Of a stretch of 37,592 nucleotides of DNA, positions 1 to 7,753 are shown in pieces (within the stretch, counting starts at the first letter, position 1; each line of letters begins with the position of its first letter). A program made the position numbers and the translations under genes. The notes below the pieces were generated by a model, which made no database searches, had not been told where the DNA came from, and saw nothing but the letters and a program-made list of their open reading frames with translations. This stretch comes from Lachnospiraceae bacterium (GTDB lineage Bacteria; Bacillota; Clostridia; Lachnospirales; Lachnospiraceae), in NCBI GenBank assembly GCA_017623815.1, contig JAGAOK010000035.1, positions 1 to 37,592 on the forward strand, read 5' to 3'.

Positions 1-341
1 CCAAGCACAAGGGAAACCGTCGGTTTACTGAGCGATGCAATCATTTCCGCGATTGCAAGCCCCGCTTCCACATCCCCTCCCATGGTATTTAATAAAATCA
101 GAACCCCATCCACGTCCGATGCATCCTCGAGCTGTGCCAGTTTCGGCAAAAGATGTTCGTACTTGGTTGTTTTTGATGACCCGGAAAGATTTTCATGCCC
201 TTCCACTTCTCCTATGATGGTAATCAGCTCTATGTTATGTTTTTCTTCATTATGATCCAGCGAAACCGCCCCGGTATCTTCTATATAATCTGCCTGCGCC
301 TGTTTTTCCTCTATCTTTTCTTTTTCTCTGCTCTCTGCCAT
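1..341 (-). CDS. tepA: TepA/ClpP-family protease, partial (N-terminal 113 residues)
   Basis: This is the 5' part of a gene that runs off the left edge. The start is ATG at 339-341 with GAGGAG seven bases upstream. A charged, low-complexity N-terminus of about 35 residues is followed by a ClpP-like crotonase fold. The stretch LILLNTMGGDVEAGLAIAEM and then SKPTVSLVLG match the translocation-enhancing protein TepA branch of the ClpP/SppA-like serine proteases. The expected catalytic Ser and His lie beyond the edge, so activity cannot be judged. In Bacillus the TepA homologue sits next to spoIIIE/ftsK; whether that holds here is outside the window. The family call is fairly sure; the physiological substrate is unknown. 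Confidence 0.8.
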   Translation of the reverse strand, partial: MAESREKEKIEEKQAQADYIEDTGAVSLDHNEEKHNIELITIIGEVEGHENLSGSSKTTKYEHLLPKLAQLEDASDVDGVLILLNTMGGDVEAGLAIAEMIASLSKPTVSLVL

Positions 342-371
342 TTCCTGTCTCCTCTCTGATGTTTTCACCAA

Positions 372-407
372 TTAAAAAAGGAACCGTTTTATTGGTTCCT
401 TTTTTAA
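372..407 (-). terminator. Symmetric intrinsic terminator just upstream of tepA
   Basis: GGAACC (380-385) and GGTTCC (394-399) form a stem extended by six A/T pairs on each side, so it carries a T-run in both directions. It lies only about 30 bases upstream of the tepA start. It therefore either ends transcripts arriving from the right or acts as a leader attenuator of tepA. Confidence 0.8.
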
Positions 408-479
408 TATATCCGTTTTCGCACAATATATTTATGTTTTTTACTTGATTGTCGTTCCTTTACCTACTTTGATAAGTTT

Positions 480-638
480 TGGGTCTCAGAACGCAAAAAC
501 AACTACTCTGACCCACGCTTCTTACCATACTCTGGGTCTGGAAATGTTACTCTGCTTCCTCAGACCCAATTAAGAAAAATCAAAGAATTTTTTTGTGTTT
601 TTTGGGTCAGAACACACACAAGTAGGCCTAATAACCCA
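480..638. repeat. Array A: three 36-bp TGGGTC...GACCCA inverted pairs
   Basis: The only non-coding stretch over 300 bases (342-709) holds this array between two terminators. Three units begin with TGGGT and end with ACCCA: 480-515, 533-568 and 603-638, each exactly 36 bp. The gaps are 17 bp and 34 bp. The interior of each unit is A/T-rich and not conserved between units. Pairing is TGGGTCTG with CAGACCCA in the second unit and TTTTTGGGT with ACCCAAAAA in the third. The same architecture recurs at 11197-11424. The units could be RNA hairpins or a set of protein-binding half-sites; no known element is recognised. Confidence 0.75.
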
Positions 639-686
639 AAAAGCTGCTGCTCCATCGATAATCGCTTATCTTGGAGCAACAGCTCT
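638..686 (-). terminator. Terminator of the 55-aa gene
   Basis: AGCTGCTGCTCCA (642-654) and TGGAGCAACAGCT (672-684) pair over 13 positions with one mismatch. On the minus strand the stem is followed by TTTTTGGG, shortly after the stop codon of the small gene at 710-877. Confidence 0.75.
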
Positions 687-709
687 TCCTTTTACCATTC
701 TAATATCAT

Positions 710-877
710 TTATTTAATATCAAAATAATTATTACTCGGCTTTTCTATATCAAAATGCATCTTATCCGCCGGTACTTCATAGTCGTAAACCATTTCTTTT
801 TTCACATGTGGCTTCGGTCCCGGCAATGGATTGTCGATAAATTTGATTGTCTTCTGCTTGGAATCTTTCTGCTGCAT
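710..877 (-). CDS. Small conserved-looking hypothetical protein, 55 aa
   Basis: The frame opens with ATG at 875-877, preceded by AAGGAGA at good spacing, and ends with TAA at 710-712. The product starts MQQKDSKQKTIKFIDNPLPG and continues with a Lys-rich middle and an acidic/aromatic tail ending YFDIK. It has no membrane segment, no cysteines and no recognised domain. A good ribosome site, sensible codon use and a strong terminator immediately downstream support a real gene. It is 28 bp downstream of the glycosyltransferase gene and may be cotranscribed with it. Function is unknown. Confidence 0.75.
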   Translation of the reverse strand: MQQKDSKQKTIKFIDNPLPGPKPHVKKEMVYDYEVPADKMHFDIEKPSNNYFDIK

Positions 878-905
878 ACGTATTCTCCTTTACACTGAAC
901 GCGCT

Positions 906-1856
906 TTATTTATCATGTGTCAAATACGTTTCCACATTGTATCTCGGTCTGTGTTTTACTTCCATGTAGATCTTACCGATGTACTGGCCGATAATACCAA
1001 TCGCAAACAGTTGCAGTCCCCCGAGAAGCCAGATGGATAAAATAAGTGACGTCCATCCCGGAACTACCGTTCCTTTGCTATAGGATACAAACGCATAAAC
1101 CGCTGCAAGGATGCACAGGAATGTAATCACAATTCCGAGCACGGCAATGAAATTGATCGGTTTTACGCTAAACGATGTAATTCCGTTCCATGCAAGAGCC
1201 AGCATCTTTTTAAGCGGATATTTGGATTCGCCCGCTATACGTTCCTTACGTTCATAGAAAACACTCTCGGTCTGATACCCGATCAGCGGCATAATTCCTC
1301 TCAGATACAGATTTACCTCTTCATAATTTGAAAAGTGCTCAATGGCACGTTTACTCATCAGACGATAATCCGCATGGTTATATACGGTTTTTACGCCCAT
1401 GGCTGCCATCACCTTATAAAACATCTGCGCCGTTGTACGCTTAAAGAACGAATCCTTTTTGCGGTCATTACGCACACCGTATACAATATCACAGCCCTCA
1501 TGGTATTTATCCACCATCTCTTCCATCACAAGGGTGTCATCCTGCAAATCTGCATCAATCGAAATCATAATGTCAGAGTTTTCTTTTGCCTGTATCATAC
1601 CGGCCGTCAAAGCATACTGATGTCCGACATTTCCTGCAAGTTTGAGTCCGAAGACCTTATCATTTTCTTTATGCAATTTTTCTATCAGTTCCCAGGTTGC
1701 ATCCTTGCTTCCGTCATCGACATATAAAATATAACTGTCTTTTGCCACCTTTTCCTTACGGATCAGATTCTCAAGAACCTCCGTAAGTTCCTTGGTTGTA
1801 ATCGGAAGCATCTCCTCCTCGTTATAACAAGGAACCACAATTGCCAATCTATCCAT
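906..1856 (-). CDS. GT2 polyprenyl-phosphate glycosyltransferase (GtrB/DPM1-like)
   Basis: The 316-aa protein has an N-terminal GT-A domain: VVPCYNEEEMLP near residue 8, the acidic motif SIDADLQDD near residue 100, and YVDDGSKD near residue 45. Two membrane helices follow at about 235-258 and 270-295, then a short basic tail. This layout is typical of the GtrB/CsbB/YkoT branch, which moves a sugar from a nucleotide donor onto undecaprenyl phosphate at the inner face of the membrane for cell-wall or teichoic-acid decoration. The start has GGAG seven bases upstream. The sugar cannot be predicted, and no flippase or acceptor transferase gene is adjacent. Confidence 0.88.
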   Translation of the reverse strand: MDRLAIVVPCYNEEEMLPITTKELTEVLENLIRKEKVAKDSYILYVDDGSKDATWELIEKLHKENDKVFGLKLAGNVGHQYALTAGMIQAKENSDIMISIDADLQDDTLVMEEMVDKYHEGCDIVYGVRNDRKKDSFFKRTTAQMFYKVMAAMGVKTVYNHADYRLMSKRAIEHFSNYEEVNLYLRGIMPLIGYQTESVFYERKERIAGESKYPLKKMLALAWNGITSFSVKPINFIAVLGIVITFLCILAAVYAFVSYSKGTVVPGWTSLILSIWLLGGLQLFAIGIIGQYIGKIYMEVKHRPRYNVETYLTHDK

Positions 1857-1899
1857 GTTTTATCTCCATATCATAGTAATATGCGCATTTTCAATAAAA

Positions 1900-3189
1900 T
1901 TATAAAATATCAAGCGCCTGCGAAAGATCTGCAATGATGTCTTCCACATCTTCGATACCGACAGAAAGACGGATCATTCCCGGATCCACTCCTGCCTCTG
2001 CAAGCTGCTGGTCGTTCATCTGTCTGTGGGTATGGCTCGCCGGATGAAGGACACATGTTCTTGCATCTGCCACGTGAGTTACGATGGCTGCCAGCCCGAG
2101 CTGATCCATGAAGCGAACCGTATCCTGCTTATCTCCGTTTACGGCAAAAGAAATAACGCCGCAGGTACCGTTTGGCATATACTTCTGCGCTCTTTCATAA
2201 TATTTACTGCTCTTAAGTCCCGGATATTCTACCCATTTTACATTCGGATGGTTTTCAAGGAACTCAGCCACCTTCTGTGCATTTTCACAGTGACGCGGAA
2301 CACGTAAATGTAATGTCTCAAGTCCTACATTTAATAAAAATGCGTTCTGCGGAGACTGGATGGAACCAAGGTCTCTCATCAGCTGCGCCGTTGCTTTTGT
2401 GATAAATGCAGCTTTTCCGAAACGCTCTGTATAAGTAACTCCATGATAAGAATCATCCGGAGTGCACAGTCCCGGGAATTTATCCGGATATTTTGTCCAG
2501 TCAAAATTGCCGCTGTCTACGATACATCCGCCGACTGCCATTGCATGTCCGTCCATATACTTGGTCGTAGAATGCGTTACAATATCCACGCCGAATTCAA
2601 ACGGACGGCAGTTAATCGGTGTCGGGAATGTATTGTCCACAATCATCGGAACACCGTGTGCATGTGCTGCAGATACAAATTTATCAAAATCAAGTACAAC
2701 AAGCGCCGGATTTGCAATACTTTCTGCCAGTACGCATTTTGTATTTTCTTTAAAAACTGCGTCGAGTTCTTCCGGAGTGCAATCCGGATCAATTACAGTA
2801 CATTCAATCCCCATACGTTTCATGGTCACTGTCAGCAGGTTAAAAGTTCCGCCGTATACACTGGAGGACATAATCACATGATCGCCTGCTCCTGCAATAT
2901 TAAATACCGCGTAGTAGTTTGCTGCCTGTCCGGAGGATGTCAGCATCGCTGCCACTCCGCCTTCAAGGTCACAGATTTTCTGTGCAACGCAGTCATTAGT
3001 CGGATTCTGGAGTCTGGTATAAAAGTAACCGCTCTCCTCGAGGTCAAACAGACGTCCCATCTGCTCTGTTGACTCATATTTAAATGTTGTGGACTGATAA
3101 ATCGGAAGCACGCGCGCCTCACCGTTTTTCGGCTGCCATCCTCCCTGAATACATCTTGTCCCTTTTCCGTATTCGCTCATTGGTTTCAT
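1900..3189 (-). CDS. metY: O-acetylhomoserine sulfhydrylase (PLP-dependent)
   Basis: The 429-aa protein belongs to the Cys/Met metabolism PLP-enzyme family. The PLP lysine is K210 in HSTTKYMDGH. The substrate and cofactor motifs YTRLQNPT and SSGQAANYY are present near residues 57 and 85. Length and motifs fit O-acetylhomoserine aminocarboxypropyltransferase, which makes homocysteine from O-acetylhomoserine and sulfide. A methionine gamma-lyase role is possible within this family and cannot be excluded by eye. AGGAGG lies eight bases before the ATG. The gene follows the 148-aa unknown gene after 17 bp. No SAM riboswitch or T-box is visible upstream. Confidence 0.88.
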   Translation of the reverse strand: MKPMSEYGKGTRCIQGGWQPKNGEARVLPIYQSTTFKYESTEQMGRLFDLEESGYFYTRLQNPTNDCVAQKICDLEGGVAAMLTSSGQAANYYAVFNIAGAGDHVIMSSSVYGGTFNLLTVTMKRMGIECTVIDPDCTPEELDAVFKENTKCVLAESIANPALVVLDFDKFVSAAHAHGVPMIVDNTFPTPINCRPFEFGVDIVTHSTTKYMDGHAMAVGGCIVDSGNFDWTKYPDKFPGLCTPDDSYHGVTYTERFGKAAFITKATAQLMRDLGSIQSPQNAFLLNVGLETLHLRVPRHCENAQKVAEFLENHPNVKWVEYPGLKSSKYYERAQKYMPNGTCGVISFAVNGDKQDTVRFMDQLGLAAIVTHVADARTCVLHPASHTHRQMNDQQLAEAGVDPGMIRLSVGIEDVEDIIADLSQALDIL

Positions 3190-3206
3190 TTTATTTCCTC
3201 CTGTAT

Positions 3207-3653
3207 TTAAAATAATCCGAATGCTTTCTTTTGAAAACCGCTGTTTACCGTTTCAAATGTTCCGGCTTTGATTTTATATCCTTTAAAGGCTTTTGACCAT
3301 TTCTTCTCAATTGCCTTTGCAAGCTGCTTATAATAATCATTCCGGCATTCCAATATCGCCGGCAATAAATATGTAACAACAAACAGATTTATCTGTTCCT
3401 GCCACTGTGCTTCATGACGGGCACTTTGAAACGACTGCTGCGCTGCAAGTGCTTTAACATACTCGCAGATTGCATCCGCCACGCTTTCACCGAGACCGTC
3501 TGCATCGCCGTGGTGTTCATAATGAGACATACAGACCTTATCAAATTCGCGAAACATCTTCTCATATTCTTCAAACGTTTCCGGATAGTCTTTTTTATTG
3601 AACCGCTTTAAATAATATTCCATATTTTCAAAAAGTCCATTCACTTGCCACAT
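3207..3653 (-). CDS. Hypothetical soluble protein, 148 aa
   Basis: No family is recognised. The product is helical and soluble, with many aromatic and charged residues (MEYYLKRFNKKDYPETFEEY near the start, YYKQLAKAIEKKWSKAFKGY near the end). The start ATG at 3651-3653 is preceded by AGAGGTGATAATAAC. It is the first gene of a probable transcription unit with metY, 17 bp downstream. The pairing with a sulfur-assimilation gene may be meaningful, but nothing in the sequence indicates the function. Confidence 0.7.
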   Translation of the reverse strand: MWQVNGLFENMEYYLKRFNKKDYPETFEEYEKMFREFDKVCMSHYEHHGDADGLGESVADAICEYVKALAAQQSFQSARHEAQWQEQINLFVVTYLLPAILECRNDYYKQLAKAIEKKWSKAFKGYKIKAGTFETVNSGFQKKAFGLF

Positions 3654-3698
3654 GTTATTATCACCTCTATCAATATACCATAATCAGGAAACCAAAAC

Positions 3699-3722
3699 AA
3701 GGCGAAAGATATCTTCCGCCTT
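3699..3722 (-). terminator. Terminator of yebC
   Basis: AAGGCGAAAGAT / ATCTTCCGCCTT is a 12-bp nearly perfect palindrome, followed on the minus strand by GTTTTGGTTT. It lies 20 bp after the yebC stop. Confidence 0.75.
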
Positions 3723-3741
3723 GCATAATTACACGTTATGA

Positions 3742-4470
3742 TTATTCATCCCAGTTATGATATACAGCCTGTACATCATCGTCCTCATCCAAAAGGTCAA
3801 GTGTACGGTTAAGCTGCTTAATGTCGTTTTCATCGGTAAGTGCCACGTAATTCTGCGGAATCATTGTCACTTCCGCTGATGCCATCGGAATGTTTTCTGC
3901 ATTTAATGCATCGTATACTGTCTGGAAATCATCCGGATCAGTGATGATCTCGAAGCTGTCCTCTTCCTCTGCAAAATCTTCAGCACCTGCATCGAGCGCG
4001 ATCATCATAAGATCATCTGCTTCCATCTCACATTCCTCTTTATCAATGATGATCTGTCCCTTTCTGTCAAACATAAAGGACACGCATCCCTGTGTTCCGA
4101 TGCTTCCGGACCCCTTTGTAAATGCGCTTCTTACATTGGCAGCTGTTCTGTTTTTGTTATCTGTTAAAGCCTCTACAATAATAGCGATACCGCTCGGTCC
4201 ATAACCTTCATATGTAACATGTTCGTAAGTTACATTTCCTACATCTCCGGACGCTTTCTTGATACCTCTTTCGATGGTGTCGTTTGGCATATTGTTGGCT
4301 TTCGCTTTTGCAATAATCTGTGCAAGTTTAAAGTTATTTGCCGGATCCGGTCCGCCTTCTTTTACAGCAACGGCAATTTCACGACCGATAATCGTAAAGA
4401 TTTTACCCTTTGCAGCATCATTTTTCTCTTTTTTGTGTTTAATGTTCGCAAACTTTGAATGTCCTGACAT
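3742..4470 (-). CDS. yebC: YebC/PmpR-family protein
   Basis: The 242-aa protein begins MSGHSKFANIKHKKEKNDAA, the hallmark N-terminus of the YebC/TACO1 family, and has the expected length. These proteins act as DNA-binding regulators and, in newer work on the family, as factors that help ribosomes through stalling motifs. The start at 4468-4470 is chosen because the motif begins there and GAGGAG sits upstream; an in-frame ATG 36 bases earlier is unsupported. The acidic mid-region (EEEDSFEIITDPDDF) and the C-terminus are intact. It has its own promoter (4542-4570) and terminator. Confidence 0.93.
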   Translation of the reverse strand: MSGHSKFANIKHKKEKNDAAKGKIFTIIGREIAVAVKEGGPDPANNFKLAQIIAKAKANNMPNDTIERGIKKASGDVGNVTYEHVTYEGYGPSGIAIIVEALTDNKNRTAANVRSAFTKGSGSIGTQGCVSFMFDRKGQIIIDKEECEMEADDLMMIALDAGAEDFAEEEDSFEIITDPDDFQTVYDALNAENIPMASAEVTMIPQNYVALTDENDIKQLNRTLDLLDEDDDVQAVYHNWDE

Positions 4471-4506
4471 GACTTTTCTCCTCTTTCTACTTTCTCTTTT
4501 CGTCAC

Positions 4507-4531
4507 TTTAAAACGCCCTTTTGGCGCTTTT
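4507..4531 (-). terminator. Hairpin in the yebC leader / weak mazF terminator
   Basis: AAAACGCC (4510-4517) pairs with GGCGCTTTT (4523-4531), with one bulged base. On the minus strand the stem is followed by only four T residues. It lies downstream of the putative yebC promoter and of mazF, so it could end the alr-mazF transcript or sit in the yebC leader. Confidence 0.45.
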
Positions 4532-4541
4532 CATCCGTATT

Positions 4542-4570
4542 ACTATATCATTTCACAGAATGTTCGTCAA
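4542..4570 (-). promoter_or_regulatory. Sigma-A promoter of yebC
   Basis: On the minus strand TTGACG (4565-4570) is separated by 17 bp from TATAGT (4542-4547), one mismatch from consensus in each box. Confidence 0.65.
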
Positions 4571-4586
4571 TCACAGGCTTTGCTCA

Positions 4587-4928
4587 TTATGTATTCAGAG
4601 CAAGGCTGATAAGCAGTGCACGATCCACCTTCTGCATAATGGAACTGTCAAGATGACATATCTTATCTTTCAGCCGCAGCTTATCGATGGTTCGGAGCTG
4701 TTCAAGCAGAATGACCGAATCCTTGACCATGTGATAACGCTCTGCCGGAAGTTCTATGTGGGTCGGCAGCTTGGCTTTGTTCATTTTTGAAGTAATCGCC
4801 GCACATATGATGGTCGGACTATGTCTGTTTCCGACATCATTCTGTATGACCAGCACCGGACGAATCCCGCCCTGCTCACTTCCTACCACCGGTCTTAAAT
4901 CTGCGTAATATACATCCCCGCGTTTCAT
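4587..4928 (-). CDS. mazF: MazF/PemK-family endoribonuclease (EndoA-like)
   Basis: The 113-aa protein has the family hallmarks: [11 protein letters not shown] at the start, [16 protein letters not shown] at 17-31 with the catalytic-type Arg23, and AAITSK near 43-48 with the conserved Thr-Ser. The family cuts single-stranded mRNA at short sequence motifs. The start at 4926-4928 is preceded by AAGGAG at 11 bases; an ATG 24 bases earlier lies before that site and is unlikely. The gene is downstream of alr, as in Bacillus (alr-ndoAI-ndoA), but no antitoxin frame exists in the 84 bp between alr and mazF. Confidence 0.92.
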   Translation of the reverse strand: MKRGDVYYADLRPVVGSEQGGIRPVLVIQNDVGNRHSPTIICAAITSKMNKAKLPTHIELPAERYHMVKDSVILLEQLRTIDKLRLKDKICHLDSSIMQKVDRALLISLALNT

Positions 4929-5012
4929 GAAATACAACACTCCTTTTTTCAAATCTTTTCCAAAGTATTTCCCAAAAAAATCAGTTGTATTCCTTTTTTC
5001 CTTTTCCCGTTT

Positions 5013-6182
5013 TCAGTCGTTATAATCTATTGTCTCAATAATCTCTCCGTTTTTCCTATACACACGCGGGATTCGCTTAGAAAGATCACAGGCAAACTCA
5101 TAGTTAAATCTTCCGCTCATTTCGCCGAGCTGTTCCATGGTAATCTCTTCCTGTCCATCCGCACCGATGAGTGTCACTTCATCACCGCAGGACACCTCCG
5201 GAACGTCTGTAACATCCACCATAAACTGATCCATGCACACTCTTCCGAGAATCGGTGCCTTCTGCCTACGGATCAGCACATATCCTTTATTTGAAAGACT
5301 TCGCGGATATCCGTCTCCGTATCCGACCGGAATTGTTGCAATCCTGCGTACCTTATCCGCCACATAGGTGCCGCCGTAGCTTACCGGGGTTCCTTCCTGA
5401 ATTTCTTTCACATAAACCACATGGCTTTTCAGAGTAAGAACCGGGGTGAGTTTTACCTTATCCGTTGCCACCTCATCCGACGGCCATAAACCATACAAAA
5501 TAATACCCGCACGCACCAGATCCATATGCGCCTTTGGCATCTCGATAATTCCCGCGCTATTTGACATATGTCGGTACGGAATCTTATCCGGGCACTCCCT
5601 GCTTACCTTTTCCAAGAACTCTTCGTAACGCGCAAGCTGCTTTGTTGCTGCCGTTTTATCTGCTTCATCCGCTCTTGAAAAATGTGTAAATATCCCCTCA
5701 ACTTCCACATTCTCGAGCTTCATGACATTTTTTATAAACTCAATGCCCGCTTCATCCGGGGTTATACCGATGCGCGACATTCCCGTATCCACTTTTATAT
5801 GCACTTTCGCGCTCTTTCCTACACGACCTGCTGCCTCTGAAAACTGCCTTGCCTGGTCGGCGCGAAACAGCGCCGGTCTTACATCTTCCTGCACCAGTTT
5901 TTCATAGCTTTCCGGAAAGGTGTATCCGAGACATAAAATCGGTTTTTTCATCCCTGCCCGGCGAAGCGCAAACGATTCTTCCGCTGTCGCTGTTGCATAG
6001 CCGAATACATATGGTATTTCTTCCAGCTGTCGTGCAATCGGTATGGCACCATGACCATATCCGTCCGTTTTTATCACCGCAATAATCTGTGCATCGCCTG
6101 ACAAATGTTTTTTCATCTGTTCTAAATTTCCTGTCAGCGCATCCAAATCTATATATGCACATGCTCTTTCATGCAGTTTCAT
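5013..6182 (-). CDS. alr: Alanine racemase
   Basis: The 389-aa PLP enzyme interconverts L- and D-alanine for peptidoglycan synthesis. The cofactor lysine is K38 in AVIKTDGYGHG, and the second-domain tyrosine lies in VSYGGTYVADKVRRIATIPVGYGDGYPR-type sequence near residue 265. The ATG at 6180-6182 follows the upstream stop by one base and has AGAGG nine bases before it; a TTG 21 bases earlier is possible but less likely, and the ATG gives the usual family length. It is the fourth gene of the rex operon. Confidence 0.93.
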   Translation of the reverse strand: MKLHERACAYIDLDALTGNLEQMKKHLSGDAQIIAVIKTDGYGHGAIPIARQLEEIPYVFGYATATAEESFALRRAGMKKPILCLGYTFPESYEKLVQEDVRPALFRADQARQFSEAAGRVGKSAKVHIKVDTGMSRIGITPDEAGIEFIKNVMKLENVEVEGIFTHFSRADEADKTAATKQLARYEEFLEKVSRECPDKIPYRHMSNSAGIIEMPKAHMDLVRAGIILYGLWPSDEVATDKVKLTPVLTLKSHVVYVKEIQEGTPVSYGGTYVADKVRRIATIPVGYGDGYPRSLSNKGYVLIRRQKAPILGRVCMDQFMVDVTDVPEVSCGDEVTLIGADGQEEITMEQLGEMSGRFNYEFACDLSKRIPRVYRKNGEIIETIDYND

Positions 6183-6183
6183 A

Positions 6184-7752
6184 TCAGTCAGCCTCTTTTC
6201 CAAGTTTTTTCATACATTTCTTCAAACAGTGTATCATATCGGTCGGCAGCATACTATGCTCTCCCAGTTTTTCTGCCGCCATATCTCCTGCCATTGCGTG
6301 AATATATACACCCGAACATGCAGCAATATAGGAATCCTTCATCTGACCGGCCATTGCCGCGATAACTCCTGCAAGCACATCGCCGCTTCCCGCTACTGCC
6401 ATACCGTCATTTCCTTTTACCGATATACATACCCGGCCATCCGGTCCTGCCACGACGGTCTGTGCATCTTTCAGCACTAAAATACATTTATTTTTACACG
6501 CAAACTCTCTTGCTGCCTTTACCCTGTCTGACTTAATCTCTTCCACAGATAATCCGCTAAGCCTTGAAAACTCAAGCACATGCGGCGTCAATATCAGCGA
6601 GCCTTTGCCTTGAAAAACGGTCTCTTTCAAGACCGCATCCCCTGCAAGGAGATTGAGCGCATCCGCATCTAAAACAAGCGTCTTTTGCTCACTTCCCGCT
6701 ATTTCTTCTGCCAGTGCATTCATAATCGTCACCGCAGATTCTCCCGTTCCGATTCCCGATCCTGCGCAGATTACGCCCGCAAAACCAGCCGCTTTTTTTA
6801 CCTTTTTGCGTATCGAAATTTCTTCCTCTGCGCCGTATAGGTCAAGCACCGTCTCCGGCGCCGCTTCAAGCACTGCCTCTTTATTTTCTTCATGTGTGCA
6901 GAGCCGCACATATCCCGCTCCGCTCCGAAATGCCGCGCTTACATTTAGAATTGCAGCCCCGGCGATTTCTTTGCTTCCGGCAAAAAAAGAAAGTTTTCCG
7001 AACGTTGCCTTGTTTCCGTTCGGATTTCTTTTTATATAAGTGCGTACCTCATTCTTGTTCAGGATAAACGTATCTTTCCCTGACATGGAAGGATAAACCA
7101 TTCCACACGAATCATATTTGACTTTTCCGGAATATACTTTACCTTCGCCGAGCAAAAGCCCCTGCTTGCGCAGACCGAAGGTCGTCGTTATATCCGCCCG
7201 GAATGCAGCCCCGAGCACTCTTCCGGTATCGGCACAGATTCCTGTCGGGATATCCAGTGCAATTTTCATTGCAGGCAGCGTATTCATCCACTCAACCGCC
7301 TCTTTTATCTCTCCGGAAAGTTCTCTGCTTGTACCGATTCCCAGAATCGCATCTACAATAACAGCATATTCTCTCTGTCTCTTTTTGGTGTCTGTCAGAC
7401 TTTCGGATATCCGCCTGTCTGCAGATATGCCCTCTTTTAGACCGAAAACCTTACGAAGAATTTCTTCCTGTTTCCTGCGAAGAGGAGTGTATTTTTCAAA
7501 ATTCCCCAACGCAAGAACATCCGCCTCAAACCCTTTTTCTGTCAAAATCCTTGCAAGCGCAACTCCGTCTGCTCCGTTATTTCCTACTCCGCAGACAATC
7601 AGTATACGGTCCTCTTTTTCTATTCTCTTGCTAATGACTTTCGCTGCATACATCGCTGCGCGCTCCATCAAAACCGATGCATCAATTCCGATGGTTTCCA
7701 TCACATATTGTTCATGCTCACGCATCTGCGCGGCTGTCACAACATACTCCAT
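6184..7752 (-). CDS. nnr: Bifunctional NAD(P)HX epimerase/dehydratase
   Basis: The 522-aa protein fuses a YjeF_N epimerase domain (about 1-220; CGVGNNGADGVALARIL near 55) with an ADP-dependent (S)-NAD(P)HX dehydratase domain (about 230-520; LTPHVLEFSRL, then GNDGMAVAGSGDVLAGVIAAM near 465). Together they repair hydrated NADH and NADPH back to usable cofactor. The start at 7750-7752 lies one base after the stop of the preceding gene, with GGGAG just upstream. Its presence in an operon headed by the NADH sensor Rex fits a redox-cofactor role. Confidence 0.92.
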   Translation of the reverse strand: MEYVVTAAQMREHEQYVMETIGIDASVLMERAAMYAAKVISKRIEKEDRILIVCGVGNNGADGVALARILTEKGFEADVLALGNFEKYTPLRRKQEEILRKVFGLKEGISADRRISESLTDTKKRQREYAVIVDAILGIGTSRELSGEIKEAVEWMNTLPAMKIALDIPTGICADTGRVLGAAFRADITTTFGLRKQGLLLGEGKVYSGKVKYDSCGMVYPSMSGKDTFILNKNEVRTYIKRNPNGNKATFGKLSFFAGSKEIAGAAILNVSAAFRSGAGYVRLCTHEENKEAVLEAAPETVLDLYGAEEEISIRKKVKKAAGFAGVICAGSGIGTGESAVTIMNALAEEIAGSEQKTLVLDADALNLLAGDAVLKETVFQGKGSLILTPHVLEFSRLSGLSVEEIKSDRVKAAREFACKNKCILVLKDAQTVVAGPDGRVCISVKGNDGMAVAGSGDVLAGVIAAMAGQMKDSYIAACSGVYIHAMAGDMAAEKLGEHSMLPTDMIHCLKKCMKKLGKEAD

Positions 7753-7753
7753 T

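Noticed and set aside
480..638. CRISPR array
   Set aside because: Units have CRISPR-like length (36 bp), but only the ends are conserved, orientation alternates, gaps are 17 or 34 bp, and no cas gene is near.
1857..1899. Separate promoter or riboswitch between metY and the glycosyltransferase
   Set aside because: Only 43 bp of A/T-rich sequence with no convincing -35/-10 pair or structure.
2443..3072. Plus-strand open frames opposite metY
   Set aside because: Cys/His/Arg-rich low-quality translations antisense to a clear PLP-enzyme gene, without ribosome sites.
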